A stretch of DNA of 26,273 nt, from NCBI RefSeq assembly GCF_030453725.1, contig NZ_JAKDJU010000027.1, positions 1 through 26,273 of the forward strand. The letters run 5' to 3'. This stretch comes from Brevibacterium picturae (GTDB taxonomy: Bacteria > Actinomycetota > Actinomycetes > Actinomycetales > Brevibacteriaceae). Under the pieces are notes generated by a model that did not search any database, had not been told where the DNA came from, and worked only from the letters and a program-made list of their open reading frames with translations. This document shows, piece after piece, positions 7,288-15,001 of this stretch (position 1 is its first letter; each line of letters opens with the position of its first letter). The position numbers were made by a program, and so were the translations under genes.

Positions 7288-7932
7288 TCAGCCTTCGATG
7301 CTCTCCCACACCTCGCGCCAGATTCGCGCCAGATCCGGCACCTGATAGTGGGCATTGAGGCCGCTGGGCTGGGGCACGACATGAAGTCCGATGTCCGCGG
7401 GCCACCCATCGATGAGAGACGTGTCCTGTTGACCGAGGTGGGCCTTGGGCTGTGAATATCCGATCCGGAATGAGGTGATCCCAGCGACCGCGACCACACG
7501 AGGGCGGATGTCGTCGAGTCGGCGCACCAGCCTGGACGCACCGTCGCGCAGCTCCTGCTTGCCGAGCTCGTCTGCTCGAGCCGTGGCCCGTCCGACGAGG
7601 TTGGTGATGCCGATTCCTCGCGCCAACAGCTGTGCTTCGTCGTCGACGGCAAGACCCAGGGAGGCATCGACGAGGTGATCGGTCAGGCCCGCCTGATGCA
7701 GAGACGGCCAGAAGCGGTTGCCCGGCCTGGCGAAGGGCGCATTGACTGCGGCCGTCCACAGGCCCGGGTTGATTCCGACGATGAGCATCGACAGCTGACC
7801 CGGATTCCTTGGGAGGACGTCATCGATGGCATCAGGATCGTCAGTGGCGAACGCGGCGAGATCGTCCTTCGTCGGTTTGCGTCCACCCAGCGGCGATGGT
7901 CGGCGGGAGCTGATGAAACTTTCCTCAATCAC
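7288..7932 (-). CDS. mug: Mismatch-specific uracil/thymine DNA glycosylase (Mug/TDG family)
   Basis: Removes uracil or thymine from G:U and G:T mispairs in base-excision repair. Family motifs are LIVGINPGL with the following FARPGNRFWP (active-site loop) and, near the C-terminus, PQPSGLNAHY (intercalation loop). A middle ITNLVGRATARADEL segment is also typical. With the GTG at 7932 as start the protein has 214 aa. The frame also has a GTG at 7941, but that codon overlaps the likely -10 box TAGTGT (7945-7940), whereas the GTG at 7932 lies seven bases after it. The long N-terminal tail before the fold (about 50 residues) is normal for actinobacterial members. Divergent from the SRPBCC gene at 8003. 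Confidence 0.9.
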   Translation of the reverse strand: MIEESFISSRRPSPLGGRKPTKDDLAAFATDDPDAIDDVLPRNPGQLSMLIVGINPGLWTAAVNAPFARPGNRFWPSLHQAGLTDHLVDASLGLAVDDEAQLLARGIGITNLVGRATARADELGKQELRDGASRLVRRLDDIRPRVVAVAGITSFRIGYSQPKAHLGQQDTSLIDGWPADIGLHVVPQPSGLNAHYQVPDLARIWREVWESIEG

Positions 7933-7945
7933 CCTGTCCACACTA
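7930..7945 (-). promoter_or_regulatory. Near-leaderless promoter -10 for mug
   Basis: On the minus strand TAGTGT (7945-7940), seven bases, then GTG (7932-7930). This decides the start between two in-frame GTG codons three codons apart. Confidence 0.4.
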
Positions 7946-8002
7946 CCGTCGAGTCAGACCGGACGAATCAGCGGCCGTCGAGGCAGAATCAGCGGGAACC
8001 CC

Positions 8003-8506
8003 ATGACGAATGAACACGGGCAGCAGCCTCATCAGCATGTGCGACCGCAGACCGGTGAGTCCGCGCCCTTCCACTTCGAGAACCGGTGGAGGGTCAACGC
8101 CTGTACGGCAGACGTGTGGAACGTGCTCTCCGACATCGAATCGTGGCCGCAATGGTGGCCGGGCCTGCCCACGGCGGTACCCGTCGACGACAGGATCGCA
8201 CCCGGAAGCCGCGCCGACATTCAGGTCGACAGTCCGATCGGTATGACGTTGAGCTTCGGCATCGAACTCCAGGCCACAGACCCGCCGACCTTCGTGGCGT
8301 TCTCCGCCTCAGGTGACCTGAGAGGGGCGGGGGCGTGGTCGCTGCTGCAGACGGGCCCGATCACCACGATCACGTCCGTGTGGTGCGTGACCACCCGGCG
8401 CAGATCCATTCGGATGATGCGGCCCGTGGCGGCGTGGATGCACTCACGGGTGATGAGCGCCGGGCATCGCGGTCTGGCCAGACGCTTGAACCGTCTCACT
8501 GCCTGA
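8003..8506 (+). CDS. SRPBCC-family (START/polyketide-cyclase-like) protein
   Basis: A 167-aa helix-grip protein that would bind a hydrophobic ligand; the ligand is unknown. Diagnostic stretches are FENRWRVNA, then VWNVLSDIESWPQWWPGL (the classic opening helix of SRPBCC proteins), a DIQVDSP strand and the long C-terminal amphipathic helix (MHSRVMSAGHRGLARRLNRL). The ATG at 8003 begins the first residues before this homology; the frame is open further upstream into the mug promoter, which makes longer forms unlikely. The Shine-Dalgarno is weak (GGGA). The last 63 bases overlap the 3' end of the convergent thiF gene. Confidence 0.78.
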   Translation: MTNEHGQQPHQHVRPQTGESAPFHFENRWRVNACTADVWNVLSDIESWPQWWPGLPTAVPVDDRIAPGSRADIQVDSPIGMTLSFGIELQATDPPTFVAFSASGDLRGAGAWSLLQTGPITTITSVWCVTTRRRSIRMMRPVAAWMHSRVMSAGHRGLARRLNRLTA

Positions 8507-9673
8507 GGCCGACCACGCGTCGATGCCGCCGACCAATGACCGCAGACGCACGGACTCCGGTGCTCCATCCTTCAGCAGACGCACGGCCTGAGCGGAGCGA
8601 GCACCCGATTTGCAGTGGAGGACGACCTCGAAAGGCGGGTGAGCAGCCACGGTTTCCACCGCACTCCACCCTTCGACCTGCAGCACGCTCAGCGGCAGAT
8701 GGATTGAGCCGGGAATGGACGAGATCTGCCGTTCCCATTCGGCGCGCACATCGATGAGGAGGACGGGGGAGGACCCAACCCGATATTCCTCGACGCTGAC
8801 CTCATCCTCCTGGGCCAGACCATCTGCACCGAGTTCATCGGGTCCCGGACGGGTCGCGGCACAGGCCACAGCCACCTCGGCGAGGTCGGTGATCGGTTCG
8901 CGATCAGGGTCAGGAGAGAACCTCAGCGTGGAGTAGTCAGACTCAAGCGCGTCATAGCGCAGCAGGCGCCCGATCAGTGGTGTGCCGATGCCGCAGATGA
9001 GTTTCACGGCCTCGGTGGCCATGGCTGAACCCACGGTGCCGCACAGGACCCCGAGCACACCGCCCTCGGCGCAGTTGGGCACGGAATCGGCCTCGGGGAT
9101 GTCGGGAAACAGGTCACGCAGCATCGGCCCGTGTGCGGGGACGAAGGTGCTCACCTGTCCGGAGAAACGAAAGATCGTTCCCCAGATCAGCGCGGTGCCG
9201 GTGAGTTCGGCAGCATCATTGGACAGGTAGCGGGTCGCGAAGTTGTCCGCACCGTCGACGACCACATCATGGGAGTCGAACAGTTCGAGCGCGTTGTCGG
9301 GACTCAAGCGTTCGCCGATGGTGTCGACCTCCAGCTCCGGATCGAGACGCAGCAGGGCATCACGGGCGGAATCGACCTTGGCTCGACCGATATCGGCATC
9401 GCGATGGAGGACCTGGCGCTGCAGGTTCGAGGCTTCGACGACATCGTCGTCGATGATCGTGATCGACCCGATTCCGGCCGCAGCCAGGTAGTTCAGTACC
9501 GGCGCCCCCAGTCCTCCTGCACCGATGACCAGCGCCGAGGCGGCCCGGAGCCTGGACTGGCCCTCGACTCCGATGCCCGGCAGGCTCAGATGCCTGGCGT
9601 AGCGGTCGAGCTCCCGTGGGCTCAGAGAATCGGTCGGTGCGACGAGGGGACCCGGATTGTTCGCAGTGCTCAT
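8444..9673 (-). CDS. thiF: ThiF/MoeB-type adenylyltransferase with C-terminal rhodanese domain
   Basis: Adenylates the C-terminal Gly of the sulfur carrier ThiS and, through its rhodanese domain, can supply the sulfur for thiocarboxylate formation. 409 aa: E1-like domain (about 18-250) with GAGGLG nucleotide loop (51-56), the SNLQRQ arginine-finger segment (83-87) and VDGADN (139-144). The linker is followed by a rhodanese domain (about 292-395) with active-site loop CKSGAR, Cys354. Its ATG overlaps the thiG stop as ATGA, so it is the last gene of thiOSGF. MoeB/MoeZ-type enzymes of this architecture can also serve MoaD or CysO; the operon position supports ThiS. Only one Cys of each usual zinc CxxC pair is visible around PNCAEGG and LCGTVG, so a zinc site is doubtful. 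Its 3' end overlaps the SRPBCC gene. Confidence 0.9.
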   Translation of the reverse strand: MSTANNPGPLVAPTDSLSPRELDRYARHLSLPGIGVEGQSRLRAASALVIGAGGLGAPVLNYLAAAGIGSITIIDDDVVEASNLQRQVLHRDADIGRAKVDSARDALLRLDPELEVDTIGERLSPDNALELFDSHDVVVDGADNFATRYLSNDAAELTGTALIWGTIFRFSGQVSTFVPAHGPMLRDLFPDIPEADSVPNCAEGGVLGVLCGTVGSAMATEAVKLICGIGTPLIGRLLRYDALESDYSTLRFSPDPDREPITDLAEVAVACAATRPGPDELGADGLAQEDEVSVEEYRVGSSPVLLIDVRAEWERQISSIPGSIHLPLSVLQVEGWSAVETVAAHPPFEVVLHCKSGARSAQAVRLLKDGAPESVRLRSLVGGIDAWSASGSETVQASGQTAMPGAHHP

Positions 9674-10437
9674 ACCGGGGTCACCATCCCGTCGAAGGTC
9701 GACGAGGCCAGGGCCAGCGGTCGTTTCGGAATGCGCCCGGCGTGAGCGGCCAGATGCCCGGACTCCACGGCAAGAGCCATCGCTCGAGCCATCGCGGTGG
9801 CGTCATGGGCCCGAGTCACAGCAGAGGCCAAGAGGACGGCGGTGCAGCCCAGCTCCATCGCCAGGGCCGCATCGGAGGCGGTGCCGACGCCCGCATCGAG
9901 GATCACCGGCACTTGGGCACGGCCGACGATCGTCTCGATGTTGTGGGGATTGAGGATGCCCAACCCGCTGCCGATCGGAGCCCCGGCCGGCATGACCACG
10001 GCGACACCGGCATCCTCGAGCCTCTTGGCCAGAGCCGGATCGTCGTTGGTGTAGGCGAAGACCGTGAAGCCGTCGAGGACGAGTTCCTCCGCAGCACGGA
10101 ACAGCTCAACCGGATCGGGCAGGAGAGTCTCCTCATCGGCGATGACCTCGAGCTTCACCCAGTTCGTCTCGAGAGCCTCGCGGGCCAACTGGGCTGTCAG
10201 CACGGCATCACGGGCCGTGTAGCATCCGGCTGTGTTGGGCAGGATGCGGATCCCGAGGCGCTGCAGCAGGGCGAACACCGAGTCCCGGGCATTGCCGTCA
10301 TAGCGGCGCAGCGCCACGGTCGTCAGCTCGGTGCCCGAGGCTTGCAGAGCCTGCTCGAGGATGCTCAGCGAGCTGGCGCCACCGGTGCCCATGACGAGCC
10401 GGGAGTCCAAGGTCACCTCGTCGACGTTCCAGGTCAT
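9670..10437 (-). CDS. thiG: Thiazole synthase ThiG
   Basis: Condenses 1-deoxy-D-xylulose 5-phosphate, dehydroglycine and ThiS thiocarboxylate to the thiazole phosphate of thiamine. The 255-aa length is typical. Motifs are DSRLVMGTGG near the N-terminus, LPNTAGCYTA, the Schiff-base lysine in NWVKLEVI, the MPAGAPIGSGLG phosphate-binding loop, and DAGVGTASDAA followed by LLASAV. The ATG at 10437 comes one base after the thiS stop codon. The reading frame stays open upstream into thiS, but all homology begins at MTWNVDEVTL. The stop shares bases with the thiF start. Confidence 0.96.
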   Translation of the reverse strand: MTWNVDEVTLDSRLVMGTGGASSLSILEQALQASGTELTTVALRRYDGNARDSVFALLQRLGIRILPNTAGCYTARDAVLTAQLAREALETNWVKLEVIADEETLLPDPVELFRAAEELVLDGFTVFAYTNDDPALAKRLEDAGVAVVMPAGAPIGSGLGILNPHNIETIVGRAQVPVILDAGVGTASDAALAMELGCTAVLLASAVTRAHDATAMARAMALAVESGHLAAHAGRIPKRPLALASSTFDGMVTPV

Positions 10438-10438
10438 A

Positions 10439-10687
10439 TCAGCCTCCCTGCACTGCAGTGACGACGTCGACACTGTGTCCCTCGCCCAGGGTGAAGTCCG
10501 ACCACTGTCCGCGCCTGATGACCTCACCGTCCACAGCGACGGCGATGCCCAGGCGGCTGCCGTCGACGGGTATGCCGTCGGCACCGATGTCCTTGTCGAC
10601 GATGCCGGCCACAAGGTCCCTGGCCGTGGTGGGACCGGCGAGTGCGTGGCGCTCGCCGTTGAGCATGATGGTGATGGTGTCGGTCAC
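10439..10687 (-). CDS. thiS: Sulfur carrier protein ThiS
   Basis: Small ubiquitin-fold sulfur carrier (82 aa) whose C-terminal Gly-Gly is adenylated and thiocarboxylated for thiazole synthesis. The protein ends in TAVQGG, the required diglycine. It begins at GTG 10687 (TDTITIMLNGERHAL after the initiator), which has GGGAG six bases upstream and overlaps the thiO stop as GTGA. A few residues longer than the usual 66-70 aa. It is one base from thiG, so the two are surely co-translated. Confidence 0.93.
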   Translation of the reverse strand: MTDTITIMLNGERHALAGPTTARDLVAGIVDKDIGADGIPVDGSRLGIAVAVDGEVIRRGQWSDFTLGEGHSVDVVTAVQGG

Positions 10688-11862
10688 GGATGACTCCCTG
10701 CTGGTTGCTGGTTCGGATCGGTCGTTGTGGGTTGGAGGTGGTGAGCATGAGGGGACTGGTCGAAGCGGGCGGGCGCCGCGGCCAGTGTCCCCGACGGTGC
10801 CCACCGTGTGTGGGACCGACAGACAAGGTCGGCGGTGATGCCCGCACCCAGCGGGGCGAGGAGGATGCCGTGCCGGAAGAAGCCGGTGGACACCACGCAG
10901 CCGGGATCGATGCGACCGATGATCGGCACGTCATCGGGTGAGCCCGGCCTGGCCCGGGTGGTGATATCGGTGATCTCGGCCTCGAGGATGGCGGGAACGA
11001 GTCGCTCTGCGTCACGCAGCAGTTGGTGGACGCCGCCGGCATTGGTTCCCGATCGCCCGTCCTCACGGCTCGTGGCCCCGAGGACCAGCTCGCCATCGGG
11101 GCGAGGCACAACGTAGACGGGGCGGCCATTGATCAGACCGCGGATCGTGCGGGTGAGCAACGGGGCCAGTGACTTCGGCGCCCGAAGTCGGATCACCTCA
11201 CCCCACACCTGGCGCAGGGGCAGCGTCGGCATGCCCGCGATGTCATTGCAGGACCCGCCCGCAGCCACGACGACCTGATCGGTCTTCAGTCTCGTCCCAT
11301 CCTCGAGTTCGACACCGACGGTCCGGCCCGCCTCACTGAGCAGCCCGGACACCCGGGCCCGCACAACGGCGTCACCGAGGATCGCAAGCAGTGCACCGGT
11401 GACCCGTCGGGGATCGATCGAATGGTCCCCGGGGATCGTCACCGCACCGCACACCCCGGGTGCCAGGGACGGTTCCAGCTCCCGGGCCCGGGAGCCCGGG
11501 ATGAGGGAGACGTCGAAACCGGCCGAGCGCTGCAGCTCGGTGAGCTCTCGCAGTGAGGCGAGATCGGCCCGATCGCCGGCACAGACGAAGGTCTCGGTGC
11601 CCGAGTAGCCCAGATCATGACCCGATTCGGCAGCAAGGTCGGCGGCGAAGTCCGGGTAGAGGTCTGCCGAGGAGCGCATGAGCGGATACAGGGGAGACTG
11701 ACCCCACACCACCTCGGCGGCAGGAGCCAGCATCCCCGCCGCCGCATGGGAGGCACCCGTGGCGGGGGCAGGATCGACGATGGTGACACCCACACCGCGA
11801 CGGTGCAGGTTCCAGGCAGTGGACAGGCCGATGATTCCGGCTCCGATGACAATGGCGTGCAA
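10684..11862 (-). CDS. thiO: Glycine oxidase ThiO (FAD-dependent)
   Basis: Oxidises glycine to the imine (dehydroglycine) used by ThiG. 392 aa of the DAO fold: the N-terminal Rossmann motif GAGIIG with the following STAWNLHRRG helix, a GASHAAAGMLAP segment typical of ThiO, VVAAGG in the middle, and the closing FAD-contact region DDVPIIGRID to STGFFRHGILLAP. The C-terminal tail of about 45 residues (Pro/His/Gln rich) is not part of the fold. The start codon is TTG (11862-11860), directly behind the TPP riboswitch, whose GGAGGGAG end is the Shine-Dalgarno. The stop overlaps the thiS GTG. Confidence 0.94.
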   Translation of the reverse strand: MHAIVIGAGIIGLSTAWNLHRRGVGVTIVDPAPATGASHAAAGMLAPAAEVVWGQSPLYPLMRSSADLYPDFAADLAAESGHDLGYSGTETFVCAGDRADLASLRELTELQRSAGFDVSLIPGSRARELEPSLAPGVCGAVTIPGDHSIDPRRVTGALLAILGDAVVRARVSGLLSEAGRTVGVELEDGTRLKTDQVVVAAGGSCNDIAGMPTLPLRQVWGEVIRLRAPKSLAPLLTRTIRGLINGRPVYVVPRPDGELVLGATSREDGRSGTNAGGVHQLLRDAERLVPAILEAEITDITTRARPGSPDDVPIIGRIDPGCVVSTGFFRHGILLAPLGAGITADLVCRSHTRWAPSGTLAAAPARFDQSPHAHHLQPTTTDPNQQPAGSHP

Positions 11863-11865
11863 GCG

Positions 11866-11948
11866 CCTCTCCCTCCGGCGGCATGATCCGCATCAGGTCT
11901 GACGGTCGGCACGAAGCCCTCTCAGCCTCTTTATGAGGCTCCCGCGAA
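11866..11948 (-). ncRNA. TPP (thiamine pyrophosphate) riboswitch upstream of thiO
   Basis: Minus-strand leader with the THI-box signatures. A short hairpin GCCTC-ATAAA-GAGGC is followed by the conserved CTGAGA (11925-11920) and then the second conserved block ACCTGATGCGGATCATGCCG (11898-11879, a one-base-per-position match to the usual ACCTGATCTGGATAATGCCA type) and GGAGGGAG. The end of the aptamer carries the thiO ribosome site, and the TTG start is only a few bases further. Control is therefore likely at translation initiation: TPP binding closes the helix and hides the Shine-Dalgarno. No terminator hairpin with U-tract follows. Confidence 0.93.
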
Positions 11949-11967
11949 CTCCTCTACTCTAGAAGCA
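11931..11967 (+). promoter_or_regulatory. Leaderless promoter of thiE
   Basis: Plus strand: TACTCT (11955-11960), six bases, ATG at 11967. A weak -35 TTATGA (11931-11936, spacer 18) is possible. The -10 shares bases with the opposing thiO -10. There is no Shine-Dalgarno before thiE. Confidence 0.45.
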
Positions 11968-11985
11968 TGGCCGCAGATATGACAA
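11956..11985 (-). promoter_or_regulatory. Promoter of the thiOSGF operon
   Basis: Minus strand: -35 TTGTCA (11985-11980, one mismatch to TTGACA), 18-base spacer, -10 TAGAGT (11961-11956). This places the transcript start near 11949, just before the riboswitch. The -35 lies inside the 5' end of thiE. Confidence 0.5.
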
Positions 11986-12647
11986 TGGAGCACGCAGTCC
12001 CGGACACAGACAGAGCCTCCCGCCTCGACCGCCTTCGCGATGCCAGGCTCTATGCCTGCACCGATTCCAGGAGCGCCGAGGGAGACCTTCCCGAGTTCCT
12101 CGATGCCGCCTATGCCGGTGGTGTCGACATCATCCAACTGCGCGACAAGGGGCTCGAGGCCCGGGCAGAGATCGAAGCACTCAAGGTGCTCAGACAGACA
12201 GCTCACCGACACGGGAAACTGTTCTCTGTCAACGACCGTGCGGACGTCGCCCTGCTCGTCGGTGCCGACGTCTTCCACATCGGCCAGGGCGACCTCACCA
12301 GCGAGCAGGCCCGCACGGTCCTCGGCCCGGATGTGATCCTGGGACGTTCGACCCATTCCCTCGACCAGGCGCTCGCCGCCGAGGCGGATCCTGAGATCGA
12401 CTATTTCTGCCTGGGTCCCGTCTGGGAGACCCCCACCAAGCCCGGCAGGCCCTCCATCGGACTCGAACCCCTGCGCGCGCTCGCCGCCACCGCGACCAAG
12501 CCCTGGTTCGCGATCGGCGGGATCTCAAGTGGTGAGCGCCTGGCGGAGGTGCAGGCCGCAGGAGCGCAGCGCATCGTCGTCGTCCGTGCGGTGACAGCAG
12601 CAGACGACCCGACAGCGGCAGCCACAGAACTCAGACAAGCATTGTGA
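11967..12647 (+). CDS. thiE: Thiamine-phosphate synthase ThiE
   Basis: Joins HMP diphosphate and thiazole phosphate to thiamine phosphate. 226 aa, TIM barrel. Motifs are IIQLRDKG (substrate loop), FSVNDRADVAL, HIGQGDL, YFCLGPVWETPTKPGR (the pyrophosphate loop) and FAIGGIS. An N-terminal extension of about 25 residues precedes the first strand (RLYACTDS). In-frame ATGs also occur at 11979 and 11985, but the first one has the -10 box at the leaderless distance. Divergent from thiOSGF and outside the riboswitch, so it may not be TPP-controlled in the same way. Confidence 0.95.
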   Translation: MAADMTMEHAVPDTDRASRLDRLRDARLYACTDSRSAEGDLPEFLDAAYAGGVDIIQLRDKGLEARAEIEALKVLRQTAHRHGKLFSVNDRADVALLVGADVFHIGQGDLTSEQARTVLGPDVILGRSTHSLDQALAAEADPEIDYFCLGPVWETPTKPGRPSIGLEPLRALAATATKPWFAIGGISSGERLAEVQAAGAQRIVVVRAVTAADDPTAAATELRQAL

Positions 12648-12698
12648 TGGCACACAGCGCGACAGCGAAAGAATCCGCCTGACATGGGAGAGCACACC

Positions 12699-13658
12699 GT
12701 GAAGATACTGATCGCCGGAGCCGGCGCGACCGGCGGAGCGTTCGGAACCCGCCTATTCGAGGCAGACCGTGACGTGACGCTCCTCGTCCGCGCCGCCCGA
12801 GCAGAGACGATGCGAGCCGATGGCCTGCGATTCATCGCCCCCGGTGAAGACCGGACGAACCACATCCCCGTCCTCACCGCAGCAGAACTGGCCGCGGCCG
12901 AGCGCACTGCAGCAGATCGCAGCGATTCACGCCCATTCGACCTGGTGATCGTCGCAGTCAAGGCCAACGGGCTGGAGACGATCATCGATGACATCAGACC
13001 AGCGGTGGGCCAACACACCCTCATCATCCCGTTCCTCAACGGCATGGCCCAGATCGAGCGTCTGGTCGAGGAATTTCCCGGCCAGGTGCTCGGCGGGCTG
13101 GTCAAGATCGTCGGCACGGTCAAGGACGGAGCAGTCCATCAGATGACCGACCTGGCCGTTATGACCATCGGCGACCTCGACGGGGAAGAGGTCCCGGCCT
13201 CCATCGCCGAGGCTCTCGATGTTCCCGGCTACACACTGCAGATCCTTGAGACCATCACGGATGCGCTGTGGGAGAAATGGATCTTCATCGCCGCGGCAGG
13301 CGTTGTCACCTGTCTGTTCCGGGCGCCGGTCGGAGCGATCATGTCAGCTGGGGGAGAACCGGAGATCATTCGGATCGTCGATGAGCTCGAAGCCGTTGCG
13401 AATGCCGGGGGACACCCGGTGTCAGCCAAGGCGAGGACGATGACACTGTCGATGCTGACCGCCGAGGACTCCGCGTTCACCTCATCGCTCTACCGTGACG
13501 TGACCTCTGGCCTGCCCAGCGAAACTGAGCACATCCTCGGACATCTGGCGAGCACTGCAGCCGATCTCGGTGTGCCGACGCCGCTGCTCGATCTCACACT
13601 TGTGCAGCTGCGGGCCGGCGAGACTCTGCTCCGGTCGAGAACTCGGAAACAGCCTTGA
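12699..13658 (+). CDS. panE: 2-dehydropantoate (ketopantoate) reductase family protein
   Basis: NADPH-dependent reduction of ketopantoate to pantoate (pantothenate and CoA pathway), or a related 2-oxo acid. 319 aa from GTG 12699. The N-terminal Rossmann loop is GAGATGG, followed by VIVAVKAN (the conserved Lys of the family) and FLNGMAQIE. The helical C-terminal half has WEKWIFIAA with the catalytic lysine, and SSLYRDVTSGLPSETEHILG, the family's S-D-G-TE substrate pattern. The in-frame ATG 12684 is possible, but GGGAG eight bases before the GTG favours the latter. Many genomes have several PanE paralogues, so the physiological substrate is not certain. It follows thiE after 51 bases, and its end overlaps the convergent gene by 65 bases. 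Confidence 0.87.
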   Translation: MKILIAGAGATGGAFGTRLFEADRDVTLLVRAARAETMRADGLRFIAPGEDRTNHIPVLTAAELAAAERTAADRSDSRPFDLVIVAVKANGLETIIDDIRPAVGQHTLIIPFLNGMAQIERLVEEFPGQVLGGLVKIVGTVKDGAVHQMTDLAVMTIGDLDGEEVPASIAEALDVPGYTLQILETITDALWEKWIFIAAAGVVTCLFRAPVGAIMSAGGEPEIIRIVDELEAVANAGGHPVSAKARTMTLSMLTAEDSAFTSSLYRDVTSGLPSETEHILGHLASTAADLGVPTPLLDLTLVQLRAGETLLRSRTRKQP

Positions 13659-14202
13659 TCTCATCGACTCCGCGACGCAGCATGGTCAGGTAGGACTCAT
13701 TCGGCGTCCTGTGCGTGACTGCATCGGATCCGTGTGGAGCAGTGAACGTCACCATCGGGATCGAGTCTCTGCGGTCGAGGACCAGCAAGGTTTCGTAGCC
13801 GCCGGGTCCCACCGAATGAGTGGAGCCGACAGGCAGCTGGGACGCGAGCGTCTCGAGCGGGTTGTTGGCTGACGGCGGCCGATTCATCTCCTGGTCGGCG
13901 ACATCGGCGAACTGCTCGGCGGTGATGAGATAGGCCTTGGCCGGTGCAGGGCCAGGCACATGATGGTCGTAGAACGCCATCCCGCCGCCGCCCCACACGG
14001 TCGAACGACCGGCGAAGTAGATGGATCCGGGGAGCTCGATGCCCATCTCCGCAGAAGGAAGAGCAGTGTCCCTTGCGCCCGGGTAGGTGACGAAGGCACC
14101 CGGGGGTCGGCCTCCCTGCAGGTAACAGGCGAGCCTGTCACGATGCATGTTCGATCCGTAGCTGACATACCACACGAGTGCTTGAGACATCCCTTTCATC
14201 AT
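13594..14202 (-). CDS. Gamma-glutamylcyclotransferase-like (AIG2/GGCT fold) protein
   Basis: A 202-aa cytoplasmic protein. The N-terminus VWYVSYGSNMHRDRL is the hallmark YGSN loop of the GGCT/AIG2 superfamily, followed by YLQGGRPPG and a FAGRSTVWGGGGMAFYD core. The middle contains AKAYLITAEQFADVADQEMNRPP, a pattern of the uncharacterised actinobacterial branch that databases sometimes label oddly. True GGCT activity (5-oxoproline release) is not demonstrated by sequence. The ATG at 14202 overlaps the DedA stop as ATGA; an internal ATG at 14190 is the alternative. The last 65 bases overlap the convergent panE. Confidence 0.7.
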   Translation of the reverse strand: MMKGMSQALVWYVSYGSNMHRDRLACYLQGGRPPGAFVTYPGARDTALPSAEMGIELPGSIYFAGRSTVWGGGGMAFYDHHVPGPAPAKAYLITAEQFADVADQEMNRPPSANNPLETLASQLPVGSTHSVGPGGYETLLVLDRRDSIPMVTFTAPHGSDAVTHRTPNESYLTMLRRGVDEIKAVSEFSTGAESRRPAAAQV

Positions 14203-14864
14203 GCCACGTCCACAGCCTGAGCTGTCCAATCCGGACCGCTTCGGACAGCCGCCGGATCCGTATCCGAACGTGTCCGTCTCCTGGCCAGGAGACTGCCCGT
14301 GACTTCGGCAACACCGGTGATCATGAGTGCGATTCCGATCCCCAGCCCCACTGCGAAGAGCGGTTGATCGTCGAAGACCACGCCACCGAGCAGACCGACG
14401 CCCGTCGAATACAGTGCCCACGTCAGGCACCCTGCCGCATCGAAGGCGAGGAACCGAAGCGGCGAATATCCCACCGTCCCCGCGGTCACGGTTGTGGCCG
14501 TGCGACCGCCGGGAACGAAACGACCGGCGATGAGCGCAGCCCCGCCTCGGCGAGCGAACATCTCCTCGGTGCGACCGATGAGGCCACGCACGCGCGAATG
14601 GTGAGTCCACCGAAACACAAGTGTGTCGCCCCCGCGCCCCACGAGATAGGCGGCGACATCACCGGTGAGCGCACCGACTGCTGCTGCCAGAATGAGGCCC
14701 ACGGGATTCGGGGCGCCGGCAGCCGCATAGCTCGCGGCGGAGATGAGAACCGTTTCGGCCGGGACGATCGGGACCAGAGAGTCGAAGCCGGCGATAGCGA
14801 AGACGAAGAGATACACCCACGGTGATTCGACGCTTGTGCGGAGGATATCGAGTGCAAGATCCAT
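14199..14864 (-). CDS. DedA-family membrane protein
   Basis: A 221-aa integral membrane protein with about five hydrophobic segments. The DedA (SNARE-associated/VTT) signature appears as an early acidic-proline loop FDSLVPIVPAETVLI, and GRFVPGGRT corresponds to the conserved F/Y-x-x-R-x-x-P-x-x-R motif in the second half. DedA proteins act in lipid-carrier or phospholipid flipping and envelope homeostasis; some members are undecaprenyl-phosphate flippases. The ATG at 14864 (MDLALDILRT) has TAGCGT eight bases upstream on the minus strand. Coupled to the next gene by ATGA and divergent from a sensor kinase gene. Confidence 0.88.
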   Translation of the reverse strand: MDLALDILRTSVESPWVYLFVFAIAGFDSLVPIVPAETVLISAASYAAAGAPNPVGLILAAAVGALTGDVAAYLVGRGGDTLVFRWTHHSRVRGLIGRTEEMFARRGGAALIAGRFVPGGRTATTVTAGTVGYSPLRFLAFDAAGCLTWALYSTGVGLLGGVVFDDQPLFAVGLGIGIALMITGVAEVTGSLLARRRTRSDTDPAAVRSGPDWTAQAVDVA

Positions 14865-14872
14865 ACTCACCG

Positions 14873-14878
14873 ACGCTA
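14873..14878 (-). promoter_or_regulatory. Candidate -10 for the dedA operon
   Basis: Minus strand TAGCGT (14878-14873), eight bases before the ATG at 14864; any leader would be one or two bases. The rest of the 14865-15016 gap shows no other recognisable element apart from the kinase promoter. Confidence 0.3.
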
Positions 14879-15001
14879 TTGACCGGAAGCGGAGATCGAC
14901 ACGGGGCGAGGAATAGTCTTGTGCGCAGAAGCCCGGACACACGATGCGGAAAACCGGAAGCGAAGTCTGCAGAGCGACGCATAGGAGTCGGGACACTGCG
15001 T

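Noticed and set aside
5844..7667. A 607-codon minus-strand open frame across the PepSY gene, tdk and part of mug
   Set aside because: It is Ser/Arg-rich, changes character with the gene it mirrors, and overlaps three genes with clear families.
8444..9673. Calling the adenylyltransferase MoeB/MoeZ for molybdopterin synthesis
   Set aside because: The architecture fits, but the gene overlaps thiG in a thiamine operon under a TPP riboswitch and no moa/moe genes are near; a dual role stays possible.
11399..11608. Small plus-strand frames inside thiO, thiG and thiF
   Set aside because: They have no start signals or domain content and lie opposite well-defined thiamine genes.
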